Positions 16,642-25,509 of a DNA stretch of 64,000 nucleotides are shown here, piece by piece (position 1 is the first letter of the stretch; every line of letters starts with the position of its first letter). A model generated the notes under the pieces. It was not told where the DNA came from. It made no database searches and was given only the letters and a program-made list of their open reading frames with translations. This DNA comes from CAZQWJ01 sp964597265. Its GTDB lineage: Bacteria > Patescibacteriota > 4484-211 > JAGQKX01. The position numbers and the translations under genes were made by a program. Where the stretch lies: NCBI GenBank assembly GCA_964597265.1, contig CAZQWJ010000001.1:29118-93117 (forward strand), written 5' to 3'.

Positions 16642-17313
16642 ATGCAAAACATCTGGCAACTATTTTTTATTAACCCACTTTCGAGCGCTCTCTTTTTCCT
16701 CAGTGATCTGACTGGCAACTTGGGTATAGCAATTATTATCTTGACGATTGTTATTCAGCTGGTATTGTTGCCGTTGCGTCTCCCATCGCTTCGTTCGGCA
16801 GAAAAAATGAAGACGCTTAAACCGCATCTGGATGACATCAAAAAGAAACATAAGGATAATCCGCAGAAAATGATGCAGGAACAAATGGAACTGTACCGCG
16901 AACATGGGGTGAGCCCGTTTGGAGGTATCCTCTCTTTGCTATTATCGCTCCCTATTGTGTTTGCGTTATACCGGGTGTTGCAAACTGCAGTAAGTGCGCA
17001 AACAGAAGGCGTGATGTTTCTTTGGTTGAACTTGGCACAGCCTGATGGATACTATATCTTGCCGGCTGTCGTGGGGGCCACCCAGTGGCTGCTTACCCGT
17101 TTGTCCACGCCGTCACCAAGTAGCAATACCGGAACTGAGCCGGATATGGCTGTCGCGATGCAAAAGAACATGCAGATTGTGTTTCCATTGATGCTTGGCT
17201 TTATTACTATACAGCTGCCGAGCGGTGTAGGTATTTATTTTGTAGTAAGCGCAGTATTTGCTATAATCCAGCAAGTCATAATTGGGAAGAAGCTATGGAT
17301 CCACAAACAATAA
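16642..17313 (+). CDS. yidC: YidC/Oxa1 family membrane protein insertase
   Basis: A 223-aa polytopic protein of the short YidC type lacking the large periplasmic domain. Its membrane segments include LGIAIIILTIVIQLVLLPL, LLSLPIVFALYRVLQ, and the C-terminal pair around MLGFITIQLPSGVGIYFVVSAVFAIIQQ. The cytoplasmic loop KMKTLKPHLDDIKKKHKDNP is the conserved charged hairpin. YidC inserts proteins into the inner membrane with or without SecYEG. Position after rnpA and a 19-base overlap with jag follow the usual operon. A second, divergent paralog occurs at 40023-40766. Confidence 0.93.
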   Translation: MQNIWQLFFINPLSSALFFLSDLTGNLGIAIIILTIVIQLVLLPLRLPSLRSAEKMKTLKPHLDDIKKKHKDNPQKMMQEQMELYREHGVSPFGGILSLLLSLPIVFALYRVLQTAVSAQTEGVMFLWLNLAQPDGYYILPAVVGATQWLLTRLSTPSPSSNTGTEPDMAVAMQKNMQIVFPLMLGFITIQLPSGVGIYFVVSAVFAIIQQVIIGKKLWIHKQ

Positions 17314-17789
17314 CAGAAATAAAACAAGTTACCGAAGAATTGCTAACCAAACTCAGCCTGACACCCGAGGTTGTTGTTGAGGTTGATGAGTCTGCTGTGG
17401 TGCAAGTCAATATTGTCAGTGGTGAAGGTTCGCCCGAAACAGATGAGACTTCTGAGCCATCAGCTCGTGGTATCCTAATCGGTCGTCATGGCGAGACACT
17501 ACACGCGCTGCAGTTGCTCCTAGGGTTGATGATAAACAGGAAGAGAGATTCCTGGGTGCAAATCACCGTAGATGTGGACGGCTATCGCAAACGACGAGAG
17601 GAACAGCTTGTTGCACTAGCCAACCGTATCGCAGAAAAAGTGCAGTACCTCAAAGAACCAATTGCCTTAAACCCCATGCCAGCAAGCGATCGACGAATTA
17701 TTCATATGGCTTTGGTCGATACCGAAGGGGTAGTCAGTGAATCAACCGGTTCCGGCCGCCAACGAAAAATAGTAGTTTCACCCGCGTGA
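17295..17789 (+). CDS. jag: Jag/KhpB-type RNA-binding protein (KH and R3H domains)
   Basis: A 164-aa protein with a KH domain around ARGILIGRHGETLHALQLLL and a C-terminal R3H-type segment (NPMPASDRRIIHMALVDTEG, then ESTGSGRQRKIVV). Jag/KhpB is a single-strand nucleic-acid-binding protein usually encoded directly after yidC. The N-terminal Jag-N domain is absent, so this is the short form. It overlaps yidC by 19 bases and the next gene by 4 bases. Confidence 0.9.
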   Translation: MDPQTITEIKQVTEELLTKLSLTPEVVVEVDESAVVQVNIVSGEGSPETDETSEPSARGILIGRHGETLHALQLLLGLMINRKRDSWVQITVDVDGYRKRREEQLVALANRIAEKVQYLKEPIALNPMPASDRRIIHMALVDTEGVVSESTGSGRQRKIVVSPA

Positions 17790-19045
17790 GATATCAACGC
17801 CTTATACAGTTTTTGTTTTGGTTACTACCGTTTGTATTTTTTTGGCAAACTCGTTTTCCATTATTTAATCAATATCAGATCAGTGATTACCTCATTGGGT
17901 TTGTGTATGTACGAGACGTGGTGGTGGGATTGTTTGTGTTGGCGGTTATCGCAGGAGGGAAAGGAGAGTTTTGGCGGTGGGTGGTGTCTAAGCGGTGGTT
18001 TGTAGTGTGGTGTGTAGGTTTGATACTTTTTTCTGCCCTATCTATCATTCCTGCACCGTTGGTGAGTGTTGCACTATTTAGAACAGTGTTTTTAGGGCTA
18101 TATTGCCTGTTTGCACTTTGTTTTGGGTATGTGTTGGTTACATTGTACAAAGATAACCAGCGATGGTACGGCTGGTGGAATATCCCCTTTGTGGTCATTG
18201 CAGTATTGAGTTCGTATGAAGTCATTATGGGTAGATCTGCGGGATTTCAGTTTTTGGGTGAGTGGACTTTTTCACTGACAACACTGGATATTGCTACAGT
18301 TACAATCGGAACAACCACGTTTTTGCGTCCGTACGCGACATTCCCCCATCCGAATGTGCTGGGAGGAGTGAGTGTGGTGTTTTTGACGGTGTTGTTATAC
18401 CAATGGCATCAACAACAAAACCCATCCAAATGGGCGTTAATGGGTTTGGCAGTACTCTGGTTTTTGGTCATTATTAGTTTTTCTCGTTCTGCTTGGCTGG
18501 GGTTGATCCTCGTGTTTGGGTTATATGTGTCTAAGAGTCTGCAAGATCGTACAAAAAGGCGCACGGCCTTGATGCTACTAATCGGCGTTTGTATCTTTGC
18601 CTTACCATACTTTTTGCGATTACTCGATAGTACCGATCCTTCGGTCATAGAGCGTGTGGAGCTTGTGAATCAGGCATTAACCCTTATCAAGACGTATCCG
18701 CTGCTTGGGGTGGGTAATGGAAATTTTGTCATAGCATTGGAAGAGACAGTATGGAAAGTATATCCTATAATCAAGCAACCGGTACACATAGTATGGCTAT
18801 TGGTAGTGGCAGAAATAGGCGTGATAGGAGGATTATGGTTTCTGGGGGGTTGGATATATACATTACTCAGAATTATAAAAAATACCATACATAAAAATAA
18901 ATACGTAATAGTTTCGATGTTTGGCATAGTATTTGTAACAGCGTTTTTTGATCATTACTGGTGGAGTATACCTATAGGTCAAGCGTTGTTTTGGTGGATT
19001 ATGGGTTATAGCCTGTCAGTGCTACAATGGGAAACTGAAACCTAA
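17786..19045 (+). CDS. O-antigen ligase/polymerase-like membrane protein
   Basis: A 419-aa protein with about ten hydrophobic segments and the RPYATFPHPNVLGG and LLGVGNGNFV motifs seen in the O-antigen ligase (Wzy_C/WaaL) family. These enzymes join or polymerise lipid-linked sugar chains on the outer face of the membrane. The start is GTG 17786 in a GTGA overlap with the jag stop. The location just before a Wzz-like chain-length protein and an SDR-DUF4012 gene supports a role in surface polysaccharide. The choice between polymerase and ligase cannot be made from sequence. Confidence 0.75.
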   Translation: MRYQRLIQFLFWLLPFVFFWQTRFPLFNQYQISDYLIGFVYVRDVVVGLFVLAVIAGGKGEFWRWVVSKRWFVVWCVGLILFSALSIIPAPLVSVALFRTVFLGLYCLFALCFGYVLVTLYKDNQRWYGWWNIPFVVIAVLSSYEVIMGRSAGFQFLGEWTFSLTTLDIATVTIGTTTFLRPYATFPHPNVLGGVSVVFLTVLLYQWHQQQNPSKWALMGLAVLWFLVIISFSRSAWLGLILVFGLYVSKSLQDRTKRRTALMLLIGVCIFALPYFLRLLDSTDPSVIERVELVNQALTLIKTYPLLGVGNGNFVIALEETVWKVYPIIKQPVHIVWLLVVAEIGVIGGLWFLGGWIYTLLRIIKNTIHKNKYVIVSMFGIVFVTAFFDHYWWSIPIGQALFWWIMGYSLSVLQWETET

Positions 19046-19049
19046 CTAT

Positions 19050-19469
19050 ATGCAACTTGATGTTTTTACTGATGGTGGTGCACGAGGAAATCCCGGACCG
19101 GCGGCTATTGGAATAGCCATATACGAACGGGGCACCAAAAACGTCCCGCTCAAAACCATAAGTCAATTTCTAGGCTCTTCTCAGACAAACAACGAAGCCG
19201 AATATCAGGCGGTTATTGCGGCGTTGACCGCCTTAAACGAATTTTCGCCACAAGAGGCCAACTTTTATCTTGATTCAGAATTGGTAGTCAAACAATTGAA
19301 CGGAGAATACAAGGTTAAGCAGCCACATCTTAAGGAATTTTATAACCAGATCAAGTCTTTGAGTACAACCATTCCTATGTTAAAATTTGACTATATACCA
19401 CGGGCAAAAAATAAGGTTGCTGACGCTTTGGTCAACCAAGCCCTTGATGCACATGCAGCACAAGCATAA
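19050..19469 (+). CDS. rnhA: Ribonuclease HI family protein
   Basis: A 139-aa protein that would cut RNA in RNA-DNA hybrids. The four acidic residues are visible: D8 in DVFTDGGARGNPG, the Glu in TNNEAEYQAV, the Asp in YLDSELVVKQL, and the Asp in NKVADALVNQA. It is the short form without the basic handle helix. A TACAAT -10 element lies at 19023-19028, inside the end of the previous gene. Confidence 0.9.
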   Translation: MQLDVFTDGGARGNPGPAAIGIAIYERGTKNVPLKTISQFLGSSQTNNEAEYQAVIAALTALNEFSPQEANFYLDSELVVKQLNGEYKVKQPHLKEFYNQIKSLSTTIPMLKFDYIPRAKNKVADALVNQALDAHAAQA

Positions 19470-19473
19470 CTAT

Positions 19474-20100
19474 ATGGAATTACGAGCGTTTTTGTTGTTC
19501 TTAAAAAGAAATTTGACAGCTATTGTATTGGTAGGCGCGATCACCGGCATACTGGCGTTACTCATATCGTTGCGCCTCCAGCCGACCTATCATGCAGTAT
19601 TGTCTGTGTATGTGCAGAAAATCCCCGAGCAGCCTGCTGGTGGTGACTTTACGTTCGACGGGTTTTATGCCCAACAGGCAGCAGAATCGTATACCGATAC
19701 CGTAGTCGGGCTGTTCGAAAGCCCCGCTATTTATGTGCGTGCGTTGCAAATTGCGGATCGAGATTCGGAAGCATCAGCAGTTGAGCAGGTCAAACAACAA
19801 ACCCGTATTCAAAAAGTAGCACCACGCCTCATTGACTTGGAGGTGCGTTCGTATGAGCGTGAAGAAGCACGGATACTGGCACAATCACTTTTTAAAGCAG
19901 TGAGTAATCGCCTGGATGAATTAACATTGGAAGATAGTGCTAATCTCAACATGAAGATCAATGCAGTCAATGACGAACCACTTATTTCTCTGGCACAACC
20001 ACGTGTGATATTGAATACAGTCGTTGGTGTATTGGTAGGGATATTTATTGCTACCACTGCATTGTTGCTAAAAGAGTATTTATTGTCTGCACGACAGTAA
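19474..20100 (+). CDS. Wzz/YveK-like chain-length determinant family protein
   Basis: A 208-aa protein with two membrane segments, near residues 14-32 (LTAIVLVGAITGILALLIS) and 182-202 (VILNTVVGVLVGIFIATTALLL), bracketing an extracytoplasmic domain. This topology and the N-terminal pattern fit the Wzz superfamily controlling polysaccharide chain length. The start ATG 19474 is 4 bases after rnhA; upstream in-frame ATGs would lie inside rnhA. It carries no kinase domain. The context between the ligase-like gene and the SDR-DUF4012 gene supports the envelope role. Confidence 0.72.
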   Translation: MELRAFLLFLKRNLTAIVLVGAITGILALLISLRLQPTYHAVLSVYVQKIPEQPAGGDFTFDGFYAQQAAESYTDTVVGLFESPAIYVRALQIADRDSEASAVEQVKQQTRIQKVAPRLIDLEVRSYEREEARILAQSLFKAVSNRLDELTLEDSANLNMKINAVNDEPLISLAQPRVILNTVVGVLVGIFIATTALLLKEYLLSARQ

Positions 20101-20115
20101 ATATAATAACTGCCC

Positions 20116-23100
20116 ATGCAAACAGAAAAAGTTCTCATTGCAGGAGTCTCCGGATTCCTCGGTTCACACCTGGCAAATTCCTTAATTGCAAGTGGTTTGA
20201 AAGTTGTTGGTGTAGATGCTCTTGTGAGTGGCAATAAAAGCAATATAGAGCATTTACTCGGCTCCCCTCAGTTTGATTTTATTGAAACGAATATTAATCA
20301 GCGGCTACCAGAAGCGTTTTTTGGCGAAGAGTGGTTAGCTATTGTACATGTGGCTAACACAGAAATACTCCCGTCAGGCAGTCGTATTGAACTAAATGAA
20401 TTACTTACTAATTCGTTCGGTGTGAAAAATCTGCTTGATTTGGCTCTTCGTACCAAGTCAAAGATGATTTTCACCTCTACCATTGATCTCTATCAAGGGT
20501 TGGCTTCCCATACCAGCCTTCATCATTACTATGAAAACTCTGAGCAGGCAGGGGTATTGAGTTATTCTGAAGCCAAACGATTCGCAGAAGCTTTGTGCCA
20601 GGAGTATGTAAATATCTATGGGGTGGACGTGAGGGTCGTTCGATTATCAGAAACATACGGTCCACGGATGAATTTGGAGTCGCCAACCTTAACTGCAAAA
20701 TTGATCCGTAAGGGTCTGGAGGGCGGTGTTTTGGCTTTGGAAGATGTGGGGTCACGCATGTTGTATGTCACGTATTACTCGGACGTGATTTTTGGCCTCA
20801 ACAAGCTCGTGGTGAAAGAGGATGACAAATTGAGCGGAGGGATTTTTTATTTGGTGAATGAAGAGCCGGTTTCGGTGCTGAGTTTGGTGTTGGCGATTAA
20901 AGAATACGCTCCTGAAGAAATGACTGTAGAGTTTTTACCTAGGGTAGAAGAATCGTTGTTTGATCTGCCACGTATCAATTTGACTCGGAGCAAAAACGAA
21001 CTGTATTGGTCTCCCAAAATCGGCCTGCAAGAAGGTATCAAGCGTACGTTTGAGGATTTTGCTTCCAAGAAACCAACGCCCACCCCTCGGGCCTCTGTAG
21101 AAATACCTGCAGTGGCTAAAAAAAAAGACCCGCCTCCGGTAGCTGATGCTGGTACGGCAGAGGAGGTTGAAGGTGAGTACATTGCTGACATCATTGATCA
21201 TGCAGAAAAACAGCTAGAACAGCCCGAAATAGAAACGGTTCCCTCTGCAGCGCAACTCAAGCCTGCAACCGGCTGGTTATCGCTCAAAGATAAAGCCAGC
21301 AATCTCCCCATAAAAGGCCTATCTCTCAAAACACACCGCAAGTCGCGTGCGAAAGATTTACTTGTCATTGCTGCAGGTGCTGCATTTGCATGGTTTGTTT
21401 TCGTTCCATTAGTGGGAATATTTGGCCATACAGCAGCGGCATACTACCACATGCAACAGTCACAGACCGCGTTACAACAAGTTGACTTGGTTCAGTCGCG
21501 CGAGCATCTCAGGAAAGCAGCCGGCAATATTACGGATTTGCAATACTATTTAAGCCGGACACAGGGAGCATGGTCTGTACTTGGGCAGAAAGAACTATTT
21601 ACCACTATTGTACAGACGTCCGAAGCTGCCAAAATCGCTACGCTTGCAGCTTCCTGGGGAGTGCAGTTTGCAGATACCATACACCCATGGTGGCAACCGC
21701 TCGTGCAGGGAGAAGATGATCTCGCTCTTCAAGAGGCACGTACGCCGGAACGTTTGGAGCAGGCCAAATTAGATTGGCGACTGTATCGAGAAAACATTGA
21801 ACTCAGTAAGAGTATTTTTACCAAAATACGCGAAAAAAATAGCTGGCCAGCCACATTGGTCGAGGGAGTAACAGAAGCTGTAGAAATGGTCGAGACGCAC
21901 ACGCGTATGCCTGATGAATCATGGGTAAACCTGCCCGAATGGTTAGGGTACACGACTCCTCAGACCATAGTCGTGCTGTTACAAAATAATCACGAGTTGC
22001 GTGCAGGTGGAGGATTCATAGGTAGTTATGCGCTAGTAACGCTTGATAGCGGAATTATAAAGTCTCTTTTGATAGATGATATCTACAACCCCGACGGGCA
22101 ATTGGACATAAAACGTACTGATACTGAGCCTCAGGTGCCGGAGGCGATTGCCAAATACATGGCAGTGCCCGAACTAGGGTTACGGGATAGTAATTGGGAT
22201 CCACATTTTCCGGAGTCTGGAGCAGCTTTTATTCAGCTATATGAAACCGCTACAGGTATAAGACCTAACTGGGTGTTTGGGGTAAATCTATTACTCATAC
22301 AAGATTTGCTCAGAGTCGTGGAACCTCTGGACCTGCCAATTACCAATACCACGATAACAGCTGATAATCTCTTTGAAAAAGCCGAAGTGGCAAGTGAAGT
22401 AAATTTTGTCCCAGGATCTACCGGCAAAAAAGACTTTCTTACCGAGGCGGCGCAACAACTCTGGTTGGCATTGTTTCCACTTTCCGGAGAAACTCTTTCT
22501 CAGGTAATGCATGTGGTAGCGCAAAACATTGCACATGGTGAAATCATGGCCTATTCGTCTGTGCCTGCATGGCAAAAAACAGCAAGCGATCTTGGTGTTA
22601 GCGGCGAGGTGCTCCCTGCGGATCATGACTATCTGTATGTTGTGTCATCTAATGTTGGCGGAACCAAAGCCAATTATTGGGTAACCCGTTCGACAGACTA
22701 TTCAGTTTTTGTTGATCGTAATGGCCGACTTCGAGCCAAACTCATTATATCGTTTGATCACTCTGGTACTTCGGAGACCTGGCCGGGAGGTACATACAAG
22801 GATTATCTGCGTGTTTTGGTGCCTGAAGGGAGTACCTTGGTAGAGTCGGAAGGGTTTGATGACACGGTTTCTGTTGATACCAAATGGGGAAAGAACGTTA
22901 TTGGTGGGTTGGTTGAAGTACCGATTCAATCAAGCAAGCAGGTCGTACTTTCGTATGAATTGCCAGAGCGTCTTAATGTACAAGATACCTCGAAGTACTT
23001 ATTATTGGTTCAACAACAACCTGGTATACGAGAAGAAGCTGTCAACGTTGCCCTAGGAGTACCCTTCTTTTTGTCTGTAGAACAAACAGCACCTCCTGCC

Positions 23101-23184
23101 GAGAAGATTGGTGAAACCCTGTCATGGGGGCTGGATCTGCAACAAGATACTTTGTTTGAGGTTATGTTTTCCGAGCCACAATAA
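20116..23184 (+). CDS. Fusion of NAD-dependent epimerase/dehydratase (extended SDR) with membrane-anchored DUF4012 domain
   Basis: A 1022-aa two-part protein. Residues 1-320 are an extended SDR with the GVSGFLGSHLA nucleotide loop, a Thr/Ser-rich strand (MIFTSTIDLYQG) and the YSEAK catalytic pair, pointing to nucleotide-sugar epimerase or dehydratase activity. A charged linker (320-405) is followed by one membrane segment at about 409-432. Residues about 590-1010 form the DUF4012 domain (NNHELRAGGGFIGSYALV, then IYNPDGQLDI). DUF4012 proteins are common in CPR and Actinobacteria and sit in polysaccharide loci, but their function is unknown. The fusion would link a cytoplasmic sugar enzyme to an outside domain. 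Its end overlaps the methyltransferase gene convergently by 23 bases. Confidence 0.82.
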   Translation: MQTEKVLIAGVSGFLGSHLANSLIASGLKVVGVDALVSGNKSNIEHLLGSPQFDFIETNINQRLPEAFFGEEWLAIVHVANTEILPSGSRIELNELLTNSFGVKNLLDLALRTKSKMIFTSTIDLYQGLASHTSLHHYYENSEQAGVLSYSEAKRFAEALCQEYVNIYGVDVRVVRLSETYGPRMNLESPTLTAKLIRKGLEGGVLALEDVGSRMLYVTYYSDVIFGLNKLVVKEDDKLSGGIFYLVNEEPVSVLSLVLAIKEYAPEEMTVEFLPRVEESLFDLPRINLTRSKNELYWSPKIGLQEGIKRTFEDFASKKPTPTPRASVEIPAVAKKKDPPPVADAGTAEEVEGEYIADIIDHAEKQLEQPEIETVPSAAQLKPATGWLSLKDKASNLPIKGLSLKTHRKSRAKDLLVIAAGAAFAWFVFVPLVGIFGHTAAAYYHMQQSQTALQQVDLVQSREHLRKAAGNITDLQYYLSRTQGAWSVLGQKELFTTIVQTSEAAKIATLAASWGVQFADTIHPWWQPLVQGEDDLALQEARTPERLEQAKLDWRLYRENIELSKSIFTKIREKNSWPATLVEGVTEAVEMVETHTRMPDESWVNLPEWLGYTTPQTIVVLLQNNHELRAGGGFIGSYALVTLDSGIIKSLLIDDIYNPDGQLDIKRTDTEPQVPEAIAKYMAVPELGLRDSNWDPHFPESGAAFIQLYETATGIRPNWVFGVNLLLIQDLLRVVEPLDLPITNTTITADNLFEKAEVASEVNFVPGSTGKKDFLTEAAQQLWLALFPLSGETLSQVMHVVAQNIAHGEIMAYSSVPAWQKTASDLGVSGEVLPADHDYLYVVSSNVGGTKANYWVTRSTDYSVFVDRNGRLRAKLIISFDHSGTSETWPGGTYKDYLRVLVPEGSTLVESEGFDDTVSVDTKWGKNVIGGLVEVPIQSSKQVVLSYELPERLNVQDTSKYLLLVQQQPGIREEAVNVALGVPFFLSVEQTAPPAEKIGETLSWGLDLQQDTLFEVMFSEPQ

Positions 23185-23911
23185 AGATCGACGGCCCCAG
23201 AAGAAAACGAGTAAAAAGCGGCTGCAGGAGGCGATCTATCCACACCAAAAGCGCAACAGGTAGTACTCGGTACACCAAGGGAATACGGATATTAGAAACA
23301 GAAACCTGCCTGAGTAATTCAAAATCGTTTTCCTTTAATTTTTCCTGAATAAATTGCGGGTGAAATTGATAGAAAATACCATCCTCGCTCAAATTGACAG
23401 GTTTTGGGTCAATGAGGCCAGGCTGTTTTTTGAGCCACGCCTTGATGCGGGTTTTCACATGTGCTTTGTTGGCATATTGCATAACTAGCAAGCCGCCTGG
23501 CCGTAGAATACGATAAATTTCATGCAATGCCAAACTTGGCCGTTCTAGGTGGTGGATTACGCGTACCATTAGTGCTACATCAAACGTTTCGTCTCCGAAC
23601 GGCAATTCATACACATTTCCCTGTTGAGTACTAATATGGTGATAATTTTGTGCCTCTATCTGAGACTGGGCTATTTGTAGTGCCTGTTTGGAGTAGTCAA
23701 GGATTGTAATATGCTTGAACTTGTTGTGATATTTCTCCAAAAATCTACCATAGCTACCACCGATATCAATAAGATGCTCCCCAAAGGCCGGGAGTAGTTT
23801 GTCAACGGTTTGTTTTTCGATTTTGTCGTCATATTGACGATTACGCCAATATTCTCTATAATCGTAACCCGATTGATCATAATCGGAAACATCAATATGT
23901 GTCGTTTGCAT
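23162..23911 (-). CDS. Class I SAM-dependent methyltransferase
   Basis: A 249-aa protein with the type-11 methyltransferase pattern: motif I LIDIGGSYGRFLE, the acidic end of strand 2 (ITILDYSK), GNVYELPFGDETFDVALMVRVIHHL for motifs II and III, and LRPGGLLVMQYAN. The substrate is unknown. The C-terminus is hydrophobic (VYRVLPVALLVWIDRLLQPL), suggesting membrane contact. The position beside polysaccharide genes hints at a lipid or sugar substrate, but that is inference. Confidence 0.82.
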   Translation of the reverse strand: MQTTHIDVSDYDQSGYDYREYWRNRQYDDKIEKQTVDKLLPAFGEHLIDIGGSYGRFLEKYHNKFKHITILDYSKQALQIAQSQIEAQNYHHISTQQGNVYELPFGDETFDVALMVRVIHHLERPSLALHEIYRILRPGGLLVMQYANKAHVKTRIKAWLKKQPGLIDPKPVNLSEDGIFYQFHPQFIQEKLKENDFELLRQVSVSNIRIPLVYRVLPVALLVWIDRLLQPLFTRFLLGPSIFIVARKT

Positions 23912-23961
23912 TGCGTAATGGTATCACAAATGCAACGCAAAGATTACGTTATCCAGGATAT

Positions 23962-24633
23962 ATGCCACAATATCAGCAGTTAGCTGTCCAAGAAAGAAAT
24001 ATAGTCGGCCGACAGGTCAAACAATTGCGCGACAGTGGTTTGACCCCAGCCAATATCTACGGCCTTCAGCTTGCCTCTCAGGCAGTTACGGTTCCATCGT
24101 CAGAACTGAAAAAGCTTATGAGTCAGGTGGGGGAATCAGAAATTATCGAAATCATGCTAGAGGGTGAGTCCAAAACGCGGCCGGTATTGGTCAGCGGTGT
24201 GCAACGCGATCCGGTTACAAGAGAGATCGTGCACGTTGATTTTCGCCAGGTTGATCTTACCAAAGAGGTAACCGTACCAGTTGAAATTGTCTTCGAAGGA
24301 GAGGCTCCTATTACAAAATCAGGCCTGGCTGTTTTGTTAGAGTTGATGACTGAGGTGGAGGTAACCGCATTGCCCGACAAACTTCCCAGTGAGATCGTTA
24401 TTGATGTATCAAGGTTAGAAAATATCGGCGACCAGATAACGCTTGCTGATATCTCTTTGCCTGAAGGGGTTGTTATCGTAGCAGAAGATATGGAACAGCC
24501 TATTTGCAAAGTAGATGCAGTACAGATCAAAGAAGAGGAAGAAGAAATAGTTGAGGAAACTGAAGCCACAGGTGAAGAAACTGCCAGTGGCGAGACTCCC
24601 GCTGAGGAAGAAACTCCCCCCGCCGAAGAATAA
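23962..24633 (+). CDS. rplY: Ribosomal protein bL25 (CTC form)
   Basis: A 223-aa protein with the bL25 N-domain that binds 5S rRNA (LAVQERNIVGRQVKQLRDSGLTPANIYG, then VLVSGVQRDPVTREIVHVDF) and the CTC-type C-domain (VTVPVEIVFEGEAP). It ends in a strongly acidic tail of Glu, Thr and Pro. The start ATG 23962 gives the canonical N-terminus; an upstream in-frame start at 23899 would overlap the divergent methyltransferase gene. Confidence 0.93.
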   Translation: MPQYQQLAVQERNIVGRQVKQLRDSGLTPANIYGLQLASQAVTVPSSELKKLMSQVGESEIIEIMLEGESKTRPVLVSGVQRDPVTREIVHVDFRQVDLTKEVTVPVEIVFEGEAPITKSGLAVLLELMTEVEVTALPDKLPSEIVIDVSRLENIGDQITLADISLPEGVVIVAEDMEQPICKVDAVQIKEEEEEIVEETEATGEETASGETPAEEETPPAEE

Positions 24634-24639
24634 TACTTT

Positions 24640-25464
24640 TTAGGATTTACGTTCTATCGCTGCCAGCAGTTGTTTGCTGCCTTCATGGTCAGGATCAATG
24701 GTTAGTGCATGATTCACCGCCTCTGTTGCACGCTCAATTTGGTCTGTCTGAAAATAGCTCACTGCAAGCAGGTAGTGCGCATCAACATACTCAGGCTCTT
24801 GTTGGGCTACCGGCTCTATGACTTGTAGTGCAAGATACGGCTGTGTTATTTCTAATAACGCGTACGTAAGTAATGTGTCTTGGTACAATGGATTATTATC
24901 ACTCGCTATTTCCTGCCATATTGCCCAAAAGTCTGTAATAGTGGTGGTTGCGTCAGGGGCGACTGCTGCTCGCCGAAGTAAGTCGACGCCGTCTTCTTCC
25001 TTTTCAGCCAAATAGATGAGCGCCAGGTAAAATTGCCCTTCTGTGTGATTGTTCTGCAGCTCCAACACTTTTTTGAAAGAATCTTCTGCGAGGCTGAGTT
25101 CATTGCGTTTCAACGCAATGTGCCCTTGTAATAGATTCCCTTCAAGAGAATTCGGTTGTTCCTGCAGGTATTTGGTGATCTTTTCCTGCGCTTGATCAAG
25201 ATCAAAGACCAAATACTGCAATCTGGCGATAGCCAATGTGTTGGCAGTGTTGTCAGGATCAAGTTGCTGGATTGTGGTTCTTATAGCAAATGCCTCGGTA
25301 TAGTTTTGCTGTTGTTCGGCTTGTGTAGCCCTGATCTCAAGTGTCTGGATACGGTGAGTGCTGAGTGATGTGTAGATTTGCAGGACACTGTACAACACAC
25401 CTGCCACAGCAATGATTATTACCAAGGAGATACCTATAGACCGTATGTTAGGCCGCTTTGTCAT
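24640..25464 (-). CDS. Membrane-anchored TPR protein
   Basis: A 274-aa protein with one N-terminal membrane segment (IGISLVIIIAVAGVLYSVLQI) and then at least five helical repeats of the tetratricopeptide type (for example LEGNLLQGHIALKRNELSLA and VDAHYLLAVSYFQTDQIERA). TPR proteins are protein-binding scaffolds. It lies convergent to rplY with a 6-base gap and 45 bases from the valS stop. The start ATG 25464 is the one closest to the membrane segment. Confidence 0.72.
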   Translation of the reverse strand: MTKRPNIRSIGISLVIIIAVAGVLYSVLQIYTSLSTHRIQTLEIRATQAEQQQNYTEAFAIRTTIQQLDPDNTANTLAIARLQYLVFDLDQAQEKITKYLQEQPNSLEGNLLQGHIALKRNELSLAEDSFKKVLELQNNHTEGQFYLALIYLAEKEEDGVDLLRRAAVAPDATTTITDFWAIWQEIASDNNPLYQDTLLTYALLEITQPYLALQVIEPVAQQEPEYVDAHYLLAVSYFQTDQIERATEAVNHALTIDPDHEGSKQLLAAIERKS

Positions 25465-25509
25465 ACTGTATAGTCTATACAAAACACGGGCATGAGCACA
25501 AGCAGGCTG

